In this document: positions 44,958-58,116 of the stretch, in pieces
Layout: each line of letters begins with the position of its first letter
Numbering within the stretch: the stretch's first letter is position 1
Translations under genes and position numbers: made by a program
The notes under the pieces: generated by a model
The model's input: the letters and a program-made list of their open reading frames with translations, nothing else
What the model was told of the DNA's origin: nothing
Databases searched by the model: none
NCBI GenBank assembly: GCA_028023455.1
Contig: JAQFVV010012446.1
Span: 3,474,001 to 3,538,000 of the forward strand
DNA from: Epiperipatus broadwayi
Taxonomy: Eukaryota > Onychophora > Udeonychophora > Euonychophora > Peripatidae
Reading direction: 5' to 3'
DNA length: 64,000 bases

Positions 44958-45800
44958 TAAAGTTTGCAAATAATTTTAGCAACAAATTAACAAAAAATTA
45001 CATTTTTAATTTTATAGGGAATTCAGTTTAAATGCATACGTTTTGTTTACGTTAATATATTTTATTTAACTTACGTATATAAAACTAAAATTAGAAAATA
45101 TGAAATATATATAAATTGAAGAAATATTTTAAATTACATAAATGCAATAAAAATTTTAAAATAATTTTTCTTCAATCCTCATAATATTGTTGGTGTAATG
45201 CAATCAAAAATAAAAGTGTGGGGTGCTCATGTTTAGAAATAATCTTAATTATCAACTTTACATGAATAGAAATTGGATATATGTTTTTCATATACATAAC
45301 AACAAAATGATAAAGAATATTAAATTCAATTGTAATTCTTGCTTGATAAAAAGACTATAGAAATTGAGAGAAAGTGTAACAGACTATTTTTAAATATCAC
45401 GTGATCACCATCTCATGCTAGCACATAACAGTTAGTAAACAGGCAAAAACTTCATATAGTAGTGCCACCTTGTACTAGCCAGAGTAATCAATGGATTCCA
45501 GAAGGCTTGTGCATAAAATCCCTATCTAGTGCCTACTCATCCAATATCCCCAGACTAGTTTCTGGCTTGTGGTCTTCATCAGTAAGAAGCCTTGAATCTG
45601 AGAGCACAAGCCTTCTGGCATCCATTGATTACTCTGGTTAGCACAAGGTGGCACTACTATATAGTGGTTTTGCCTGCTTATTTTTAAATATGACTGTTCA
45701 TGTTTATATATTGATTGCGTAATACAAATGTTAATATGAAACCTGAAGGAAATTTACTTTTTACTTTTTAATGTATTTATGTGAATAAGCATTTCTTCAA
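44958..45800. mobile_element. Foldback MITE, family C, copy 3, interrupted
   Basis: It begins AAGTTTGCAAATAATTTTAG like copies 1 and 2. AATAAAAGTGTGGGGTG near 45208 and TTTTTAATGTATTTATGTGAATAAGC near 45764 match internal and terminal words. A family A foldback sits inside it, making the total longer. Confidence 0.45.
45434..45682. mobile_element. Foldback MITE, family A, inserted in the family C copy
   Basis: The left arm GGCAAAAACTTCATATAGTA, then GTGCCACCTTGTACTAGCCA and GAGTAATCAATGGATTCCAG, is repeated inverted on the right with few changes. TTCTGGCTTGTGGTCTTCAT lies in the loop. Arms are about 75 bases with high identity, so this is one of the youngest copies here. Confidence 0.75.
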
Positions 45801-45949
45801 ACTTGTATATATATATTTTATTTTTATTGAAATATGAGAAATTCATTCTTCTCATAGTTAGAGTATCCATTAGCTTGCCTACATGTACTTTACAGAGTGT
45901 ACACACATATTCATAGACTCACATATATAATTATATTTCACAAGACTGT

Positions 45950-46440
45950 CATCATTAATAGTATTCTGTCCCACGGACAGGTGCAGAGAGTAGTCACATT
46001 ATCAATTCATTCATTTTTTCATTGTATTCTTTTCACTGTATAGCTGTTCAATTCCATGTAACTCTTACCCATCTCTTTTATCATCCAATAACGTCAATCT
46101 TTTCCATTCTTTCTTCTTGCTTCCATCTTCCCTCTAAAACATTCTTTCATTAAGCTGTACTCTCTTCTTAATATATATCCAATCTAGCTTCTCTTTCTAA
46201 TTTCCTCAATCAGTCTTGTTTTTTATTTACTCTTCAAAACTCCATTTGTTATTTTATTTATACAAATGATTTTTTCCACTCTTTATATCTCAAAGGCTTC
46301 CAGTCTGTTTCTAATTTTATTACTCATTGTTCACATTTCATAACCATACAATAGTAGAGCCCACATGTAGCATTTAATTAATCTTTCCCTTAATTCTCTC
46401 TTCAAAGGTTCACCAAATATTTTTTTTTCTTAATAAATGT
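45950..46440 (-). pseudogene. Decayed RTE-like LINE C-terminal region
   Basis: The minus strand reads LIKCYMWALLLYGYEM, then RLEAFEI, LIEEIRKRS and FRGKMEARRKNGKD, then RYWMIKEMGKSYMELN. This follows the post-RT pattern LVK....S..LYG.E.W, R.EAFEM, L...I..R, ..G...G.R..GR and ...M.....Y.eL of RTE-like LINEs. It ends CCTGTCCGTGGGACAGAATA with an ATGATG-type tail. Many stops show an old copy. Confidence 0.6.
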
Positions 46441-47317
46441 TTTCTTTATCAGTTTTATTAACTATTATTGTTTATTGTTGTTTATATGTACTAATAATTT
46501 GATATATAAAGTTGATACTTGACAGTAGCAACGTATAGACGTTTGGTCGTGACATTTTTTGCATATATTTTATTACAGTATTTTTTTATGTTTACAAATA
46601 TTGGAAGAGATTTACTACCACCTTCCCCTCTAAATAGAATCGTTGAACCTCTTATGAAAATTTTATTTCTAACATTATCTTGTAAATTTGTTTCTAAGCG
46701 ATTATTATTGTTATCGCGGTTGTGTAATAGTCAATGTGGTATTAGTTTTTATACCAGACAGTTTTATTACATATATTGATTAGATGAACCGAGTTTTTAA
46801 TTAATTAGTCTAGTATGAGCGTTAAGTAAATAACTCTTTTAGAAACTCTAATAAAGATAATTACTACTGGACCGCCTAGACAGTCAGCAGAATGCTTATT
46901 AAGATCATCTCTGATATATAAGCGAATGTTTGTTCCTGGTTATAAATAGCTTTTATTTGAAAATTTAATTAAATTGTTTTAAAGAATTGATCTCTTCTTA
47001 TTCGTTTCTGTTACACTATAAAATATTGATTTGATATTTTAAATGAAAGCAAAAATCATTTGTTTTATTATAAGAAATGCTCGACTCAAAACTAACAAGT
47101 TATTTCTCGAAGGAGATGGAGATATGTTAAAATCAATAGAATCTGCAATGTAAATTTTGTGAAAGATTTTCCCCAAGATTATTAACTATAAAATTTCAAT
47201 TGAAGTAAATGTCAGACTATCTATCTTTGGGCATACTTAAGAGATAAACTAAAGTTAAAGAAAAAAAAATTGAATTTGCAGATATTAGCAATTTCTTTTA
47301 TTCTCTCTACTCTTTTG
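46441..47317. other. AT-rich sequence, nothing recognised
   Basis: The 86-codon plus frame at 46519-46779 shows no motif and is rich in Leu/Phe from T-rich DNA. Confidence 0.45.
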
Positions 47318-47670
47318 CCACCTTGTGTAAGCTTTAGTAATTAATAGATGCCAGATGTTATATTCAAATATTCATAGACTAGTTTCTAGGATGGCTTTCA
47401 TTAGCAATGAGCTTTTGGAATTTTTTTTCCAATAGTGCATATGGACTTTTTGAATTTAATTTTTCTCTAGCAACCATTTCTTACTTTTTATACTAGAACT
47501 GAAAAATCCAAGTATGTTATTGAAAAAAATCCAAAAAACTTCTCATTGATGAAATACATGAACCATAAACTAGTCTGATGGTAGTTGGATAGAGCACTGG
47601 ATAAGAATTTAATAAGCATTACCATTTGGCATCTCTTGATTACTAAAGCTTACCCAAAAATGGTAAGAGA
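47318..47670. mobile_element. Foldback MITE, family A, long copy
   Basis: The left arm TTTTGCCACCTTGTGTAAGC, TTTAGTAATTAATAGATGCC and AGACTAGTTTCTAGGATGGC is repeated inverted on the right (ATAAACTAGTCTGATGG, GGCATCTCTTGATTACTAAA, GCTTACCC). The middle is AT-rich. No ORF. Confidence 0.65.
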
Positions 47671-50600
47671 ATAGATAATTTTTTGATGAAAGCATTATGT
47701 GTAAGCTAAAAACATGAGCTATCAAAATATTAATTTTTGTACTTCTAGTCTTTCTCTATTTAGAGAATCATTAGTTCTTTACTATAGGATGGATTACTAA
47801 TCTTTGCTAATTGAGTCTATTTATGATTACATAATTATTATCATTGACAGCTATATATTTGAGATTATATAGTAACAGCATAATAGAATATCTATTAAAA
47901 AGTCTGTCATGAATCTAATGGTGTAAAAGCCCATTAAAGTTTGTGGTGCAGCTCTGAAGTAGATGAGCTAAATTAAACTATATTAAAGAAGTTGTAAATT
48001 ATCACAGCTGATCAGAGATAAAGGTTTTATAGACCTCTGGGTGATAAGTACTTTGAGACATTCCTCTTCAGTAATATTTGCAAAACAAAATTTGTCAAAA
48101 CATCAGTAAATTATAATTTTTTACTATCGTTCTCAATTCTATATTAAAAATATATCACATAATCAAAATATTTAATATATGCATGATATAACAATATCAT
48201 AGTAGCAACTACAATGCCATATTAAAAGTATTAGAAAATAGTATGTGAGAATGTTTTATCAGTACCGATGTTATTCATATATATTCAGTTATGTTTCTTT
48301 ATACTGTAGTGTATTTATTTATATAACTCATAAACACTATTTCTTTACATTCTATGAAAGTTTATAAAAACTTAGTCTTATATGCAGTATTTATTAAAAA
48401 ATCAACTAACTTTTCACATGATGTGTGTTTCTATCAATCAAAACTGATGTCATCAGCTCCTTGGGAGAACTGATGAGATCTCATACAATAAAACAATTTA
48501 TTTTATATTTAAATGGGCTTGCAACACTCAATTTGATATTGAGTATAAATTTTAATAGTATATAAGATTATAAATTTCAATAAGTTTCTAGAAAGTGTAT
48601 AAATAAATAACGTTAATAGATTACACATTTATGTAGTAGTGAAATAGAATATTTATACTTTGACCTAGCATTATCAAATTAAATAACTTTTCTTTCTCCC
48701 TTAATCTTTGAAGACTCTTCAGTGACTGATGTCTTTTAGAATTGCAGCCCTTAAAATATATTCTGTAATCCAATAGAACTGATGATTAACTGTTATCACT
48801 TGGTCATAGTATATTGGTGCCTATTATTATCATCACCATTAACTTCTGGTAGAGAATTTAAGATAAGCATATATCTTGATTATTATTATTATTACAATAA
48901 TGAACTTCACCTATAGCATTCTAAATCGCCTCAAAACATTAATGGTAATGTTCAGATTATTTCTGTACTGTCAAAAGTTTTTTTTTCTCTGTTGATTGAT
49001 TGATTAAAGATATAAGATATCTTCAGTTTCATTCACAATTCTACAGACTAAGGTGGCAATTCAATCAATTACTATATATAAGAAATTAATGCTCTGTAAC
49101 ACCTAGGGCTGTAAAGGTCAGCATTAACCTTACTTGTACAGGTTTTCTGATAAGAGAAAGTGGATGTTACATTTATATTGACAGCAAATGGAAAAGCAGT
49201 CTGTTTCCATCTGTCTTACAAGCTTACTGTTATTCTCATTCAAACTAGCAAGATCAATATGATTGGTTACTGCACTGATTTAAATTTATTTATAAAACAG
49301 AATTCCCATATTCTATAATTAATTTACATTTATTTAACCCATTTAAAAATATTAAATTATAATATATATGAAGTGTGACAATTTTACTCCTGGAATATAC
49401 CTTTATAAAATATGTATTTGGAAGTATTAGTGGTTACTGTCACATTCAAAGCAGTCACCTTGTGCATTTATACACGGATTAAAATGACATTCCCATTTCT
49501 GAAAGCACAACTAGAACTTATTTTTATAAATACATATACTGTGTATATATTAGTGCTAATATTTACTATTTAAAATTATTGACTTGTATTTGATTAACCA
49601 TATGATTTGCAAAATGAGATACAATGGCTCTTACCTGTGTTTTATTGGTTATTATAGTTCAAATTAATAATGCCATCTTTACATCTGGTTTGATTTTGAA
49701 TTTTATCCTAAGTCAGAAAATTATGCTTCATAATACCAGGAGCCATAAGCATAAATGATCACATTATTCTTACTGGTTTCTGACTAAGAGAAAGTGGTTT
49801 TACATTTATATTGAAAGCACATGGACAAGTAGTCTTTTTATTTGTCTTACAAATACACCCACATGTATATAAGGTTAAGTATAATGGTTTTAAATGCTGT
49901 TACAGCAAATAATACACTATCTCCCCTAAGTACTTTATAATACTATAATAAGAAAATGAATCATTTTCTTATTGGTCCTTTTTTGAAAAATAAAGATTGT
50001 CTTCAATTCTTATGGCAGAATTGTTTTTATATTGATCTAATAGCGATTTTTTATTAAAAAGTAAAAAAAAACAGCATTTAAAACGATTGTTTTTAGTATT
50101 ATATATATTCATATTAGGAATTATTTCATTATATATGTTACTCATTTTACTAGAATTAAACTTTGTTATTTTTCAAATTGGATTGTTAATATCTATGTTA
50201 TGTTAAGCACTCAATTATTGTAGGTATGATATAGATATAATTTGGAATAAACACAAAGTAAGCAGAGTAGCTCCTTTTCCTCCTCCAGCAGATATACACT
50301 AATTAATGTTTGTTCACTGTGCACCCACGTATGCTGATTATGAAGAATCAGTTTTACAGAAAGATTTTTTAATAAAAAATCATAATTGCCAATATCCAAA
50401 TGGTTCCCAAATGTAATTCATGTGATAATAGCCAAAGCTTAACAAATTAGTCGAATATTCATAATCGGTTTTCAAAGAATATCTATTTATCTTTTATCTA
50501 TGCAGAATGCCTTGACAACATATTGTGGATTTGATTTGGGCTGTTATTATGATATATATATATTATATATATATTATAACGATCGGATGAGCAGGAGTCT

Positions 50601-50940
50601 TAATGTATCTGCACTACAGGGCGACACTAGACATTTGAAACTAGAAAATTTATATAGTAGGCAGATACGTAAGTTTAAAAAAAATTGTAATCTATATTTT
50701 TTCCGATCGTTAGCCCATTGTCACTAGCTCAGTGGAACAGCAGAGATTTATATTTTATAATAAATTCATATCTAAGAATATATATAAAAAAAGAATAAAT
50801 TAAGCCACTGCATGTAATTAACACACAAACATTTATTTACGCACATATTTAAGATTTAAAATTATTTTAATATCAGTTTACATTTTAAAATTTAACTTAC
50901 ATTTTTAACTTTGATTTAGATTTTAATTTACATTTTAATT
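47671..50940. other. AT-rich interval with a dispersed direct repeat
   Basis: A segment of about 110 bases near 49130-49230 (TGATAAGAGAAAGTGGATGT, then TTACATTTATATTGACAGCA) recurs near 49770-49855 (TGACTAAGAGAAAGTGGTTT, then TACATTTATATTGAAAGCAC), about 630 bases later. No gene was recognised. Confidence 0.4.
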
Positions 50941-51800
50941 TTTATAAGTTCGCACAGATGGATTTATAAAAGTTTGTTTTATAATGTTGAGTATAGATCG
51001 GTTACACAGATTACACGGTTAAAAACATTTCAAAATAAACATAAACGATCAAAATATAAAGTCATTGAATTGCAGAGCGAAATTTATAAGAAACCCAATG
51101 GCATTCATCATAAGATGCCGCATTGACACCAATAACTAAAAAGACATCCGAATAAATACATTTTAGATACTCACCATAAGGTATCATTATTTACCGAATG
51201 TCTATATATTTTGATCAAATATGAAAAACAAAAACGTAATTAACCGATAACGAATCTATGCAAGCATCTATACCCAACTTAAATTTAATGCATTTAGAGT
51301 GTCGAGTATGAATAGACTACATAGATTGCATTTGAAAAGAAAATATTTTATCCCTTATTTAACCTTAGGCCAAAAGTTCACAGTTAAACCAATGTCAATC
51401 CATCTGATATATCGATGTATTCAGTGTAATACAAATACGACAGCACAAATATAGGTTAAGAGAAGAAATTGACTCTCATCCAGATAGGAATACTACATCT
51501 ATCTGATGAGAAGAGCAATAAAAAAAACTCCATAGGAAGGGACTGCAATCCTTTTTGCCAACTTACAATCCCATCCATAGGCAACAGTGGGTGTGCGGCA
51601 TATACTAGCAATTCTGTCCATAGCGAACCTCATACTACATCTACTAATTACACCAATATATCCAGTCCATTGATCCAATTCAACTACGAAATGAATAACC
51701 TAAGATTTCCCTCCCCTAATAAAACTTCACAAATCTATATAGCCATTCACACCCAACTTAAATTTAACATTTATATAATTTAGTTTAACGAAAAACATAA
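50941..51800 (+). other. Unrecognised coding-like stretch
   Basis: Text reads KTFQNKHKRSKYKVIELQSE in one frame. Later, in the frame at 51469-51783, SIGRDCNPFCQLTIPSIGNS and GCAAYTSNSVHSEPHTTS appear. Codon content differs from the poly-A/T chance frames around it. A word of about 45 bases (CACCCAACTTAAATTTAACA type) occurs near 51272 and again near 51747. It may be a dead retroelement; no family was identified. Confidence 0.3.
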
Positions 51801-51991
51801 ATCATAATAAAAACTTAAAGAACAAAAAAAAATAAATAAATGGAAATGATTTTACAAAAGAAATACATCAAATAAAATTATAACTAATTTAGTCAGATAG
51901 GAAATTCTTCTATTTAAAATATTGAAAAGTTTATATTTTAGAGTTCTTATTGTTTCAAATTAATTAATGTTCATTAGATTTCATAAAGTTC

Positions 51992-52219
51992 TTATGATTT
52001 TAACAAGTCTGTAGTTTCTAATTTCTTGCAGTTGCTTGCCATTTGGAATCCAGCGTTAAATCCCCCGATGATCCTGTGGTCCTCAATATAGGAAAAATGA
52101 CGTTTCATTTCTTTTTTTTTATAACAACTGAAGGAATTGAAAGTGCATCTTTCAATCCCTTCACCTCCAACTCTTCGACTTAACACATCTCTGTTCCCTC
52201 TTAAATTTTCTTCACTCAC
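51992..52219 (-). other. Unrecognised open frame, 75 codons
   Basis: The frame reads SEENLRGNRDVLSRRVGGEG, IERCTFNSFSCYKKKEMKRH and FSYIEDHRIIGGFNAGFQMA. G+C and charged-residue content are higher than in the flanks. A further coding-like run (TEWPMKEIHRGIGPQRKD) lies upstream on the same strand, separated by a stop. I do not recognise the protein. It may be a fragment of the same unknown element as the plus-strand text at 50941-51800. Confidence 0.3.
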
Positions 52220-52380
52220 TAAAAATTTATTTCCAAACTTTTTCTTTTATATTTTTCGGATCCAATGGGCATTACATAATCGATGATGATCCTTTCGCTG
52301 AGGTCCGATTCCCCGATGGATTTCTTTCATTGGCCATTCTGTTTCTATTGTTTTTCCTCTCCTATCTGATCTTTGCTTAA

Positions 52381-53353
52381 GAATTTTGAAATGCCCAAGG
52401 GCTAGTTTACTTTTACTAATTAAAATTAAACATTTCCATTTTATACAATAGAATTAATTAAATTATTTTGCAAACTTAAAGATATATTTTTATCTCTAAA
52501 TCTTTTTAAGTTTTTGCTTTTAAAATACTTTTTCTCCTTTTAATAAAGTTTTATTTTAATAATTTTTTTCATCTGTGCGATTTTATATATATACGAGTTT
52601 AAGATAGAATTAATTTTCACTTTTTATGTCTTAAAAAAAAAGTTTTTAAATGCAAACTTTTCAATGTCTCAATTTTTAAAAAAAATAATGTAACGGCGTA
52701 TGTGCCCATTACAATATATATATATAATCCATTAGCAGTCCATTGCAGAAGGAAAGCTTTCTCAGTACTTCTTCAGGTATTTCTACTTTACATTTTTGCT
52801 TTTCATCATAATCCAATAAACTTCTTGATTTTTGTTACCTTATCTCAAATTACAATTTTATTTTTTAAAATTCATTATTCTTTCACCTTCGTAAATGTTC
52901 TATTCAAGTTTTTAATTTTACAATTACATCTCTTATACCAGTTTAGACTTGAATCCATTCTTTTTTTCAGCACATCGTAACTTGCAACTTCTCATTTTAT
53001 TTTTCCAAACTCTATATTTCATATTCTTAAATTAAAATATATGATACATTTTTTTTTCCCACAGAAAATATTAACTCAGGTTTGTTTATGAATCATGATT
53101 GCAGTTTATCAGGCATTGTTGCAAAAATAGCAATATGGTCCAATGATATTGTTCATATATTATCCTGTTAAGTGTAGTAGAAGAGTGATGAATTTCAAGA
53201 GATTCCTGATTAAGCCCTTCCCATGTCTTCTGATATGTTTAAATATTGCATAATTTCCTAAGGTTGAACTTTTAATTATTTGTTGATTATATTAAATACA
53301 AAGATCATATGACATTATTTATTAATACAATTTTGTTATAAACATAATATATT
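52381..53353. other. AT-rich sequence, nothing recognised
   Basis: Pyrimidine-rich on the plus strand. The 92-codon frame at 52702-52980 is Phe/Ile/Leu-rich with no motif. Confidence 0.45.
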
Positions 53354-54200
53354 AAAGGGGATTTGAACACATACTTTTTAAGCTTCTTTCAGCTATTCTC
53401 TTCATTTTTATAATCAATACACATTATCACACACATGTGAATAAGATAAGTGATCTCCAGTATCCGTATTTCTGGCTAAACCACCACTCATCAGTTGGTC
53501 CAGATCATCATCTCCCACACAAATATAATCACGGTTCAGTTTATATTAAGATATCATGTCTTCAAACTTTAGTGGACAGACTTCAATCTTCTCCACCTTC
53601 CAACTCTTCAGCCATCCATACCATTGAAAATCTGATGATGAAATGCTCAAACCCTTGTCGATGCCAATATTGGTGTCATACCCATGTTGATCTTAAGTCA
53701 CTCTGACCCCTCATATATAGACCTTAATATGCCCATTTAAATACACAGAGGGATGGGCGGAATTCAGAATGAATCTGTAATAAATCATATTGTAAATATT
53801 GAACTTTAAGATGTATTGAAAGGGGATTTGAACACAGACTTTTAAGCTTCCTTCAGCTATCATCTCCATCTTATATAACCAATACATGTGACCATGCACA
53901 TGTGAATAAGATAAATGATCTCCAATATATGTTTCTTGCTGAATCAGGACTCATCAGTTGGTCCAGATCATCATATCCCACACACACATATATAATCAGT
54001 GTTAAGTTTATATTAAGATAGCAAATCTTCATACTTTAATGGACAGACTTCAATCATCTCCACCCTTTAACTCTTCGGCCATCCATACCATTGAAAATTT
54101 GATGATGGAATGCTCAAACTCTTGTTGATGTCAATATTATTGTCATATCTATGTGGCCCATAAGTCACTCTGACCCCTCATATATATGACTTTAATATGA
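53354..54200 (-). repeat. Tandem duplication, period about 465 bp, each unit containing SINE B
   Basis: AAAGGGGATTTGAACACA begins units at 53354 and 53819. Both run through the SINE-B tRNA-like part, CATCAGTTGGTCCAGATCAT, a TTTATATTAAGATA segment and GCCATCCATACCATTGAAAA. Both end CACTCTGACCCCTCATATAT (about 53699 and 54166). Divergence is moderate. The plus frame at 53437-53706 lies within this repeat and is not a gene. Confidence 0.8.
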
Positions 54201-55840
54201 AAAATAGGTCAATTAATAATTTTTAAATACTTATTGAACTTAGAAAATCTCTTTGCTTCTATAGATTTTTTAAAATTTTGTACAAATGTCAGATATCAAT
54301 GACAATGCAATATGGCACCAAAATATTTAGGATTGTCCTGTCTAATAGTGTTGATAGACCAAATCTCGAAATGCTTGATACTGATTTGGTAGATTTTCAG
54401 TGATGTGCATTAGGTGGTGGTACTTTTAAAAAATTTACTAAACTTGAATATTTATTAAAAAGCATTTACAGTTAATTAATTAAAATAGAAAGAAAAACAA
54501 ATGAAGGATAAAATCTTAATTTCTCTTGATTGTTTAACTAAAACTTGCATTTTTAAATATTTGTCTTTATAAACAAAAACATCTTGGAAACAAATTTTAA
54601 CACAAATGAATTTTATTTCAAAAAACTAGAAATATGGTGACATTGTTTATATTCTTAGCATTTGAATATAAATAGTTATAAAAGTCTGTTGGAAAATATC
54701 TCATAACTAAAAAGTAAAAAATAATATATATATGTTTTATTAAAAATGCTTTTATTTAATTTGAAGAAGAATGTACTCCCCCTCCCAAGAATTTTTTCTT
54801 AGACCACAAATTTAAACTGAAAGTGAAGGGGGGGGGGTTAAATTAATTAATTTAATCAATTAATTCAATTAGTATTTTTAAAACTAAGTTAATATACTAT
54901 CTCAAATTGTGATCCAATAATTTTTTTTTTTTAGTTTTTAATGCATTATTTCTCAAATTAAATAAAAGCATTTTTTTATAAATATTTTTTATGTATATTC
55001 TTTTCCTTTTTCTTTTTTTTTTAAAAAAAATTTCATTATGTATATGTATTTTAATAATATAAAGACTTATTTCTAGATGTTGCCCTAAATGTGATGTGTT
55101 TGAATAAATTACGTTAAGGAGTTGCAGACATTACCTTGATGTTGATAAAATCATCATTACATCACAGTATTCAATTGTCTAGCTACCTCTGACCTGATTT
55201 AGGGCAGAGACTATTTGTACATATATACCCACCACATATATACAAAATGTTGCACTATTGATTTTTTAAATTAGAATTACAAAAATGAAAATAATTGAAA
55301 AATTATCTATTATAATTGTGAATGACCTCATAAATGAATAACATTTTGGAAATACCTTGATAAATTATGCACTTGTTTCATAATTTAGTTTATGTAAGAA
55401 ACTGTTTTAAGACAAAGTCATTATTGAATATTTTAATTATATATCAGTTAACTCATATATTATGTTTTGAAAAGCCTTTCAAGCTTTTACATATGGATAC
55501 TAATTTTTGATTGTTTTATTATTTAATGATACAGATTTCCAAATTTACCCAAGAATTGCAATGATATGCAATGAACACTAGAACAGCAGATGTCTTCACC
55601 ACATAAGAACTAGTTATCGATTTACTTTACTTAGTTTTTTCTATCTCCAGTTGTAAAAATATACACATTAAAAAAAATTCTGAGTGCACATATTGTAATA
55701 ATTTTAGCCATATGCCATAGGAGCAGAATTTGAAAGGTGATTAATCTTGTTGACAACAACAAAAAATAATAATGTGAAAATGGAATTATGATAAAAATTG
55801 CAAAAGGATGGAATAGCTAAATTGATATTTCTAGAAGTGG
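54201..55840. other. AT-rich sequence, nothing recognised
   Basis: A G10 run lies near 54829-54838. No coding or element signal was read. Confidence 0.45.
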
Positions 55841-56600
55841 AATCACCTTATCTGTCTTATCACTATTAATCATAATATCACATGAATCTATCATGATATT
55901 TCAAAGTTTATAGGCCTCCAAATTCAATACAAAAGGCAATTTATACTCATCAATTCTTTCTGTAACTTCTTATATTTGGATGTGATATACTATGTCCATC
56001 TTAAGTTTTTTTGATAAAATTGAGCCCAAAGTTCTTGACAGACAAGTCTAATAATTTCAGTAAATATCTTTTATAGAAATGACAGATTGATAGATTTATG
56101 ATTTCTACTTTTTTTCTTTGCCTTCTCTTTTAAATATCACTATTACTATTGAATTCTTACAATCATCTGCATATGTCTTTATCATTAGCTATTTGATATC
56201 AACAATTTCTGTTTTTTCATTTGTGTGTTTTTAATATCTGTAATGATTCATTTTGTGGTGTTTTTTTATTGTTTATAGATCTAATTCCATATTTTATTTC
56301 TCCATATAAAATTATATTCTAAATAATGTTTACATCATTTCATAGGCTACTTTGTTTTCTTATTTTCTTTGTGATTCTTTTCTTGTAATTCTTCCTGATT
56401 ATCTCATCTTTTATTTTTGTTACAGAGATTTTTTATCTTTGAATCTCTTTCTTTTTTAGCTTTCCTTGCAATTTTGCAATTAAATTTTCTTATATCATCA
56501 TTAGCTCTTTTCTATACCATTTTAGAGAATTTCGATTCTAAATGAATTATTGAATACTTTTATATTAACTGGCACTGTTTGTGTATATTTCTTCTGTATG
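55841..56600 (-). pseudogene. Heavily decayed LINE, linker to early RT
   Basis: The minus strand contains basic runs typical of the region before the RT, then MIKTYADDCKNSIVIVIFK and KREGKEK, then TERIDEYKLPFVLNLEAYKL. The last resembles ...INEYK.PL.L.F.DF.KAFD of RTE-like elements with the catalytic Asp lost. Stops and shifts are everywhere. The call rests on order and faint similarity. Confidence 0.4.
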
Positions 56601-56654
56601 TCCACATTTAAAATTTTTTAACAATGAATAAGAAATTTGTTCCCATTTAGAACT

Positions 56655-56712
56655 CAAACTCACATCCTTATGGTTTCCAAGAAAACTCCTTAATAACTGA
56701 ACCAATGGAAAT
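56655..56712 (-). mobile_element. tRNA-like retro-fragment
   Basis: The minus strand reads CCATTGGTTCAGTTATTAAG, then a CTTGGAAACC anticodon-region segment and GTGAGTTTGAGTTCTAAATG. The first has A-box form and the last has B-box form. There is no clear body and no TSD. Confidence 0.4.
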
Positions 56713-57084
56713 ATTACATTTTTAAAATAATTTTTTAAAAATATTGATTTAATTCATACTTAATTAAATTAATAAAAAAAAATCTGAAGGAATCATTACA
56801 TTTGTAGAATAAAATTTTGTTAATATTGATTTAACTCATAATTAATTAAATTAATTAAAATGTCAATACATAAATATTTTTATATAGTAGAGAATCACAT
56901 GATATTTAAATTTAGAATTTGTTTGTTAGAGGTCTTATTTTTTATTTTTACATCTTATTATTAAATTATAATTTTGTTAGATTTTTTTGTAGTTTTAATT
57001 ATTTTTTAAAAATAATATGTAGATGCAACCAAAAAGTAAAAAAATAATATGTAAAAAAAATTTTTTTTGATAGTGCTTTTCTAT

Positions 57085-57410
57085 GGATAGCTGACTAAGG
57101 GGTAGAAAAGTAATAAAGTAATCCATTTCTCAATTAATTTACCATTCTTGGAGGGTATCAGAGATCTTGGGAATCTATACTTGTTGTAGAACAGTTGGAA
57201 ATTGCAGAATAATTGCCATTTCATAAAAGCATTTGAGGCTCAAATAAATTATAAAAATCAAAAAGGCCTCAAATGCTCAGATGAAATAGCAATATTCCTG
57301 CAGTTTCCAGTTGTTTTGTTGCAAGTCTAGATTCTTAGGATCTCTGATGTTTTCCAGGAATGGCAGATTGACTGAGAGTTGGATTGCTTTATTTTTCTAT
57401 TTTTTAGTTG
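57085..57410. mobile_element. Foldback element, about 0.33 kb
   Basis: The left arm (TAATAAAGTAATCCATTTCT, ATTTACCATTCTTGGAGG, ATCAGAGATCTTGGGAATCT, AAGCATTTGAGGC) is matched by the complement of the right arm (CTCAAATGCTCAG, CAGTTTCCAGTTGTTTTGTT, GAATGGCAGATTGACTGAGA). Arms are about 145 bases and the loop is short. No ORF. Confidence 0.7.
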
Positions 57411-57782
57411 GTTATTTGCATAAAGGCATTGTTTGGAAAGATTTTTTTTTTTGCATATTTTTTTTATGTTTAATTTACTAGTGCTTTTTTGCATAAGTCA
57501 ATAAATTTATTGAACTACTGCTTTTTCATTCTTGCTATGTTTATAGTTATTTTTGTAGAGATCTGTTATATTATTGACTATGTTTAAAGAGTTGAGCCAT
57601 TTCAGTTTGTTAATATTTTAAAACCATTTGTAAGTTCTAACCTTGATTTATTGGAATATTTCTGCAAATTAAAAATACCAAATATCACTTGTTCATTCAA
57701 TAGATTTCATCTCTCTAGATTTTCATTGATGCATTTCATCTGCATAACCATCAATGATCATTCTGTGTTGAATCTATTCTAC

Positions 57783-57784
<2 letters not shown>

Positions 57785-57847
<63 letters not shown>
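57785..57847 (+). repeat. (TA)n microsatellite
   Basis: An uninterrupted TA run of about 63 bases. The Tyr/Ile open frame ending here is an artefact. Confidence 0.95.
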
Positions 57848-57849
<2 letters not shown>

Positions 57850-58116
57850 CGAATTGAAATCTAATACAAATTTATTGTACTTTTATTTGGATACTTCCAT
57901 GTCCATTTTCTATTTGTATTTTTTTTTCTTTTAAGAATTAAGGAATGTATAACTTTTTGCAAATTTTATCATAATTGTCACCCAATTTTCAAATTATAGC
58001 ATTAAAATAACTAAGTAATTCATAATGTTGTTTGATATATTCACTATTCAAAAGAATTCTATACATCTATCTAAGTACTTCTGCTTTTTCATCAGAATGG
58101 TAAACATTGTTTAATT

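Noticed and set aside
53437-53706. 89-codon open frame
   Set aside because: It lies within the 465-bp tandem duplication; the sister unit breaks the frame.
57651-57857. Tyr/Ile-rich small protein
   Set aside because: Half of it is the translated TA microsatellite.
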